From contig JAIRRL010000032.1 in the NCBI GenBank assembly GCA_031255985.1, positions 1 to 22,887 on the forward strand: 22,887 nt of DNA, read 5' to 3'. The notes beneath the pieces are model-generated. The model had not been told where the DNA came from. It did no database searches and saw only the letters and a list, made by a program, of their open reading frames with translations. The position numbers and the translations under genes were made by a program. This DNA is from Gracilibacteraceae bacterium. GTDB lineage: Bacteria > Bacillota > Desulfitobacteriia > Desulfitobacteriales > Syntrophobotulaceae. This document shows positions 21,673-22,887 of this stretch, piece by piece (the stretch's first letter is position 1; each line of letters begins with the position of its first letter).

Positions 21673-22368
21673 TTACTCCTTCTCGAAACAGTAGCCTTCG
21701 CCCCGCGACCAGATGATGCAGTAACCGCTGCCATTGATTTTGGAACGCAGACGTTTAATTGCGCCTTTAATGGCGTTGTTACCGTCGGCCATTGAACTTT
21801 TCCAGACCTTTTCATAGAGATATTCCGCGCTCATGAAATGTTCCTCGTTTTGAACGAACAGGAGCAGCAAAGCAAACTCCTTGGGCGAAAGCTGTAAATC
21901 GCTCCCGTCGAGAACCGCCGTATGCGCTGTGATGTCAAGGATTAGACGGCCCTTGCCCAGCGTTTCCGGCACTTGCCTCGCCCGGCGCAGGAGCGCCTCT
22001 ATCCGGGCGTACAGCACGGGAAAGGCGTGGGGTTTCGTGACGTAATCGTCGCAGCCGCCGGAAAGCCCGGCCACAAGATCTTTTTCCTCGTTATCGTTGG
22101 TGAGGGCGATGACGGGCGTCGCCGAGGTTTGCCGCAGCTCCCGCAGGAAGTCAAGGCCGTTGCCGTCCGGCAGATGAATATCAAGGATAATCAGGGAAGG
22201 CGTTTCGCGCGCGATTACCGCCCGCGCCTCGGCCAGCGTCGCCGCCAGCCTGACCGTAAAGCCTTTGGCCTCCAATAGCGGCTTATTGAACATCTGCACA
22301 TGGGGGTTGTCCTCCACACACAAGATTAGTTGAGAGTTTAGAGTTGAGAGTTGAGCTTTATTGTCCAT
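21673..22368 (-). CDS. OmpR-family response regulator with repeat-derived N-terminus
   Basis: About 231 residues: a receiver domain with acidic pair E19-D20, phospho-acceptor D63 in ILDIHLPDG, T90 and K112 in YVTKPH, then an OmpR-type winged helix (about 130-230) with LSPKEFALLLLF and a C-terminal GEGYCFEKE. The ATG at 22368 has AAGGAG 10 bases upstream; a TTG two codons earlier is less likely. The receiver fold begins only at LILCVEDN. The first 14 residues (DNKAQLSTLNSQ) are encoded by a copy of the AGTTGAGAGTT repeat and are an extra lead that regulators do not have. The gene follows the histidine kinase by about 110 bases and is closed by the strong terminator, so both form one two-component operon. 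Confidence 0.9.
   Translation of the reverse strand: MDNKAQLSTLNSQLILCVEDNPHVQMFNKPLLEAKGFTVRLAATLAEARAVIARETPSLIILDIHLPDGNGLDFLRELRQTSATPVIALTNDNEEKDLVAGLSGGCDDYVTKPHAFPVLYARIEALLRRARQVPETLGKGRLILDITAHTAVLDGSDLQLSPKEFALLLLFVQNEEHFMSAEYLYEKVWKSSMADGNNAIKGAIKRLRSKINGSGYCIIWSRGEGYCFEKE
22328..22352. repeat. AGTTGAGAGTT repeat, two copies inside the 5' end of the response-regulator gene
   Basis: Two copies of AGTTGAGAGTT (22328-22338 and 22342-22352) lie in the first codons of the regulator. On the coding strand they read as QLSTLNSQL. Further copies are in the gap to the kinase, and a degenerate version (TTGAGTTTTGAGTTTTGGGTTG) starts at 22399. It looks like a dispersed low-complexity repeat. 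Confidence 0.75.
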
Positions 22369-22437
22369 TTGCAAGATGCTCCTTCAGACTGACATGCTTG
22401 AGTTTTGAGTTTTGGGTTGCGGGCGTCAGTCCGCTTT

Positions 22438-22475
22438 AGTTGAGAGTTCAGAGTGATTTTTGTTAACTCTCAACT
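22438..22475. repeat. Inverted pair of the same repeat between kinase and regulator
   Basis: AGTTGAGAGTT (22438-22448) and AACTCTCAACT (22465-22475) form a perfect 11-bp inverted repeat with a 16-base loop. It sits just after the kinase stop (22478-22480) on the - strand transcript and could form a hairpin controlling regulator expression, or be a remnant of a small mobile repeat. Confidence 0.7.
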
Positions 22476-22477
22476 CC

Positions 22478-22887
22478 TCACTCTCCCTGTCCGCCGTAAA
22501 GGGGGACGGTAAATGTCGCCGTCGCGCCCCAGCCCTTCTTGCTTTCGATGTCAATCGCGCCGCCGTGGGCTTCTATTATGGTCTTGCAGATGGCAAGGCC
22601 GTAGCCCTTGCCGTCTCCGCCGCTCACACCGCGCTCGAACACGCGGGGCAGAAGCTCCGGGTCTATGCCCGTGCCGCTGTCGCGTATTTTTACGGTGATG
22701 TAGCCGTCGGCAAACGTCGCCGCAAGGCTGATCTCGCCGCCCGCCGTGGCGTTCATCGCGTTCTGCAGCAGGTTGACCGGGACGCGGGCAAGCTGCTCGG
22801 GTACTGCGTAGACTTGCGGCAAATCGGGCGCTATCTCAACGCGCAAGGCGTTATGTTTCCGTTCGGCCTCCGGCCGGACATCCTCCA
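22478..22887 (-). CDS. Sensor histidine kinase, C-terminal ATPase domain (partial)
   Basis: The frame is open to the right edge, so the N-terminal sensor and His phosphorylation region lie outside the window. The visible 136 residues are an HATPase_c domain: N-box NLLQNAMNAT, G1 box DSGTGID, F-box-like VFERGVS, and G2 box GKGYGLAICKTIIEAHGG, ending in GWGATATFTVPLY. It is upstream of the response-regulator gene on the same strand, making a cognate pair. A start codon in the visible part, such as TTG at 22846, would leave only an ATPase domain and is not the real start. Confidence 0.93.
   Translation of the reverse strand, partial: EDVRPEAERKHNALRVEIAPDLPQVYAVPEQLARVPVNLLQNAMNATAGGEISLAATFADGYITVKIRDSGTGIDPELLPRVFERGVSGGDGKGYGLAICKTIIEAHGGAIDIESKKGWGATATFTVPLYGGQGE

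Overview
The window is about 22.9 kb of moderately GC-rich bacterial DNA, fully coding with short gaps. Several traits suggest a Bacillota-type anaerobe, perhaps Negativicutes or Peptococcaceae-like: strong AAGGAG-type ribosome sites with mixed ATG/GTG/TTG starts, the dnaX-ybaB-recR order, a minimal IscS-IscU pair, System II cytochrome c maturation, a Tat-exported flavin reductase lipoprotein and many small lipoproteins. The rank is inferred from gene style only, and no rRNA or tRNA gene was seen.

Region 1 (1-2280, + strand) is housekeeping: the 3' end of dnaX, then ybaB, recR, an ITP/XTP pyrophosphatase (rdgB type) and a YfcE/MJ0936-type phosphodiesterase, tightly packed or overlapping. Region 2 (2234-6461, - strand) reads as one respiratory operon. 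Its order of transcription is a Tat-signal lipoprotein FAD reductase, a membrane-anchored pentaheme cytochrome c, then CcsA and ResB, which attach heme to such cytochromes. It probably passes electrons from the quinone pool through the hemes to an extracytoplasmic flavoenzyme whose acceptor is unknown. A divergent LysR regulator (6740-7693) shares an intergenic region with an inverted repeat that contains the -35 boxes of both directions.

Region 3 (7690-11601, + strand) follows the lysR gene without a gap: asparaginyl-tRNA synthetase starting inside the lysR stop, then a large MalT/LuxR-type ATPase regulator. Region 4 (11756-16793, + strand) starts from a strong promoter with two small dyads. 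It carries a cysteine desulfurase, an IscU scaffold with a cysteine-rich tail, a G3E (COG0523) GTPase with a poly-(His-Asp) loop, a second G3E-like domain fused to a COG0701 permease, and a DUF1980/TIGR03943 (YcgQ-like) protein. This looks like a metal-handling unit beside Fe-S assembly.

Region 5 (16857-21552, - strand) is a run of seven envelope genes: four lipoproteins, an exported Ig-like protein, a DUF2442-like protein with a membrane anchor and a two-helix small membrane protein. Most are unrecognised. Region 6 (21616-22887, - strand) holds a two-component system, an OmpR-type regulator and the C-terminal part of a histidine kinase that runs off the window. A strong terminator separates it from region 5. 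A dispersed AGTTGAGAGTT repeat lies between the two genes and has become part of the regulator's N-terminus.

The most interesting items are the respiratory module with a non-canonical active site, the GTPase-permease fusion with its partner genes, the shared operator between divergent promoters, the repeat-derived N-terminus of the response regulator and the uncharacterised envelope operon.
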